A DNA stretch of 64,000 bases from an uncultured Eubacterium sp. Lineage in GTDB: Bacteria; Bacillota; Clostridia; Lachnospirales; Lachnospiraceae. The stretch's first letter is position 1; each line of letters starts with the position of its first letter. Position numbers and translations under genes: made by a program. The notes beneath the pieces were generated by a model, which was not told where the DNA came from, searched no databases, and saw only the letters and a program-made list of their open reading frames with translations. Shown in pieces: positions 63,974 to 64,000 of the stretch. Location of the stretch: NCBI GenBank assembly GCA_945946665.1, contig CAMEWO010000001.1:62001-126000 (forward strand), read 5' to 3'.

Positions 63974-64000
63974 TATAACAATTACAGCCATGATTATCTG

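Noticed and set aside
63990..64000. ATG near the right window edge as start of a gene after pyrI
   Set aside because: No ribosome site is visible and only three codons remain, so it cannot be supported.

Overview
The window looks like a chromosome segment of a low-G+C, endospore-capable clostridium, most likely a Lachnospiraceae member. The pointers are sigG with a ylmC/ymxH-type gene, small clostridial DUF families (DUF4250, DUF5721-like, DUF6465-like, DUF1540; recalled names, not searched), two T-box leaders, an FMN riboswitch, CIRCE heat-shock operators and a LexA box of the Bacillus/Clostridium type. A pectinase-family GH28 enzyme next to a sugar transporter fits a gut plant-polysaccharide user; naming a genus such as Lachnospira would be inference. 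I see no insertion sequence, prophage, CRISPR array or rRNA; nearly everything is core housekeeping on the minus strand.

Layout. 0-6 kb: glmS, topB, a DUF234-type ATPase and an HD nucleotidase. 6-10 kb: asd, then a two-gene operon encoding a cytosolic ParB-like/BMP fusion and a phosphoesterase. 10-18.4 kb: clpB (CIRCE), pckA (palindromic operator), GH28-degV, fucO. 18.4-25.7 kb: nadE-foldase-HAD-HAD operon, riboflavin transporter ribU under an FMN riboswitch, aminotransferase and PAS protein. 25.7-28.7 kb: valS behind a Val T-box that probably also drives the PAS and aminotransferase genes. 28.7-33.4 kb: deacetylase, CarD-like regulator, cytidylate-kinase-like protein, Na+/H+ antiporter, H1-like protein, and an HPr homologue without its histidine. 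33.5-39.8 kb: a Trp T-box operon trpE-G-C-F-B-A that lacks trpD. 39.8-44.7 kb: GPH sugar symporter, a GH13 homologue that has lost its catalytic residues, a TPR protein and a HAD phosphatase. 45-49 kb: radical-SAM activase, a TepA-like ClpP homologue behind a 160-bp inverted repeat, a membrane Mrr-like nuclease, DUF4250, tRNA-Thr and nrnA. 49-54.8 kb (plus strand): ABC ATPase and permease without a binding protein, DUF5721-like gene, htpG (perfect CIRCE), lepB, DUF1540 protein and a small LexA-box gene. 54.8-64 kb: efp-aroQ-aroK-aroE-yqeG-nrdR on minus; sigG-ylmC, a 6-phosphogluconolactonase, bacteriohemerythrin, trpS, and pyrBI behind a structured leader.

How it works together. Amino-acid supply is prominent: tryptophan synthesis and charging, shikimate steps, asd, and valS with an aminotransferase. 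Protein quality control appears in ClpB and HtpG, both with HrcA-type operators, plus TepA. Regulation is strikingly RNA- and operator-rich and compact: in three places a promoter overlaps the terminator of the upstream gene. No complete novel defence or mobile system is visible. The most unusual items are the ParB-BMP fusion, the catalytically dead GH13 protein, the Crh-like HPr, the trpD-less operon, the small LexA-box gene and the 160-bp inverted repeat.
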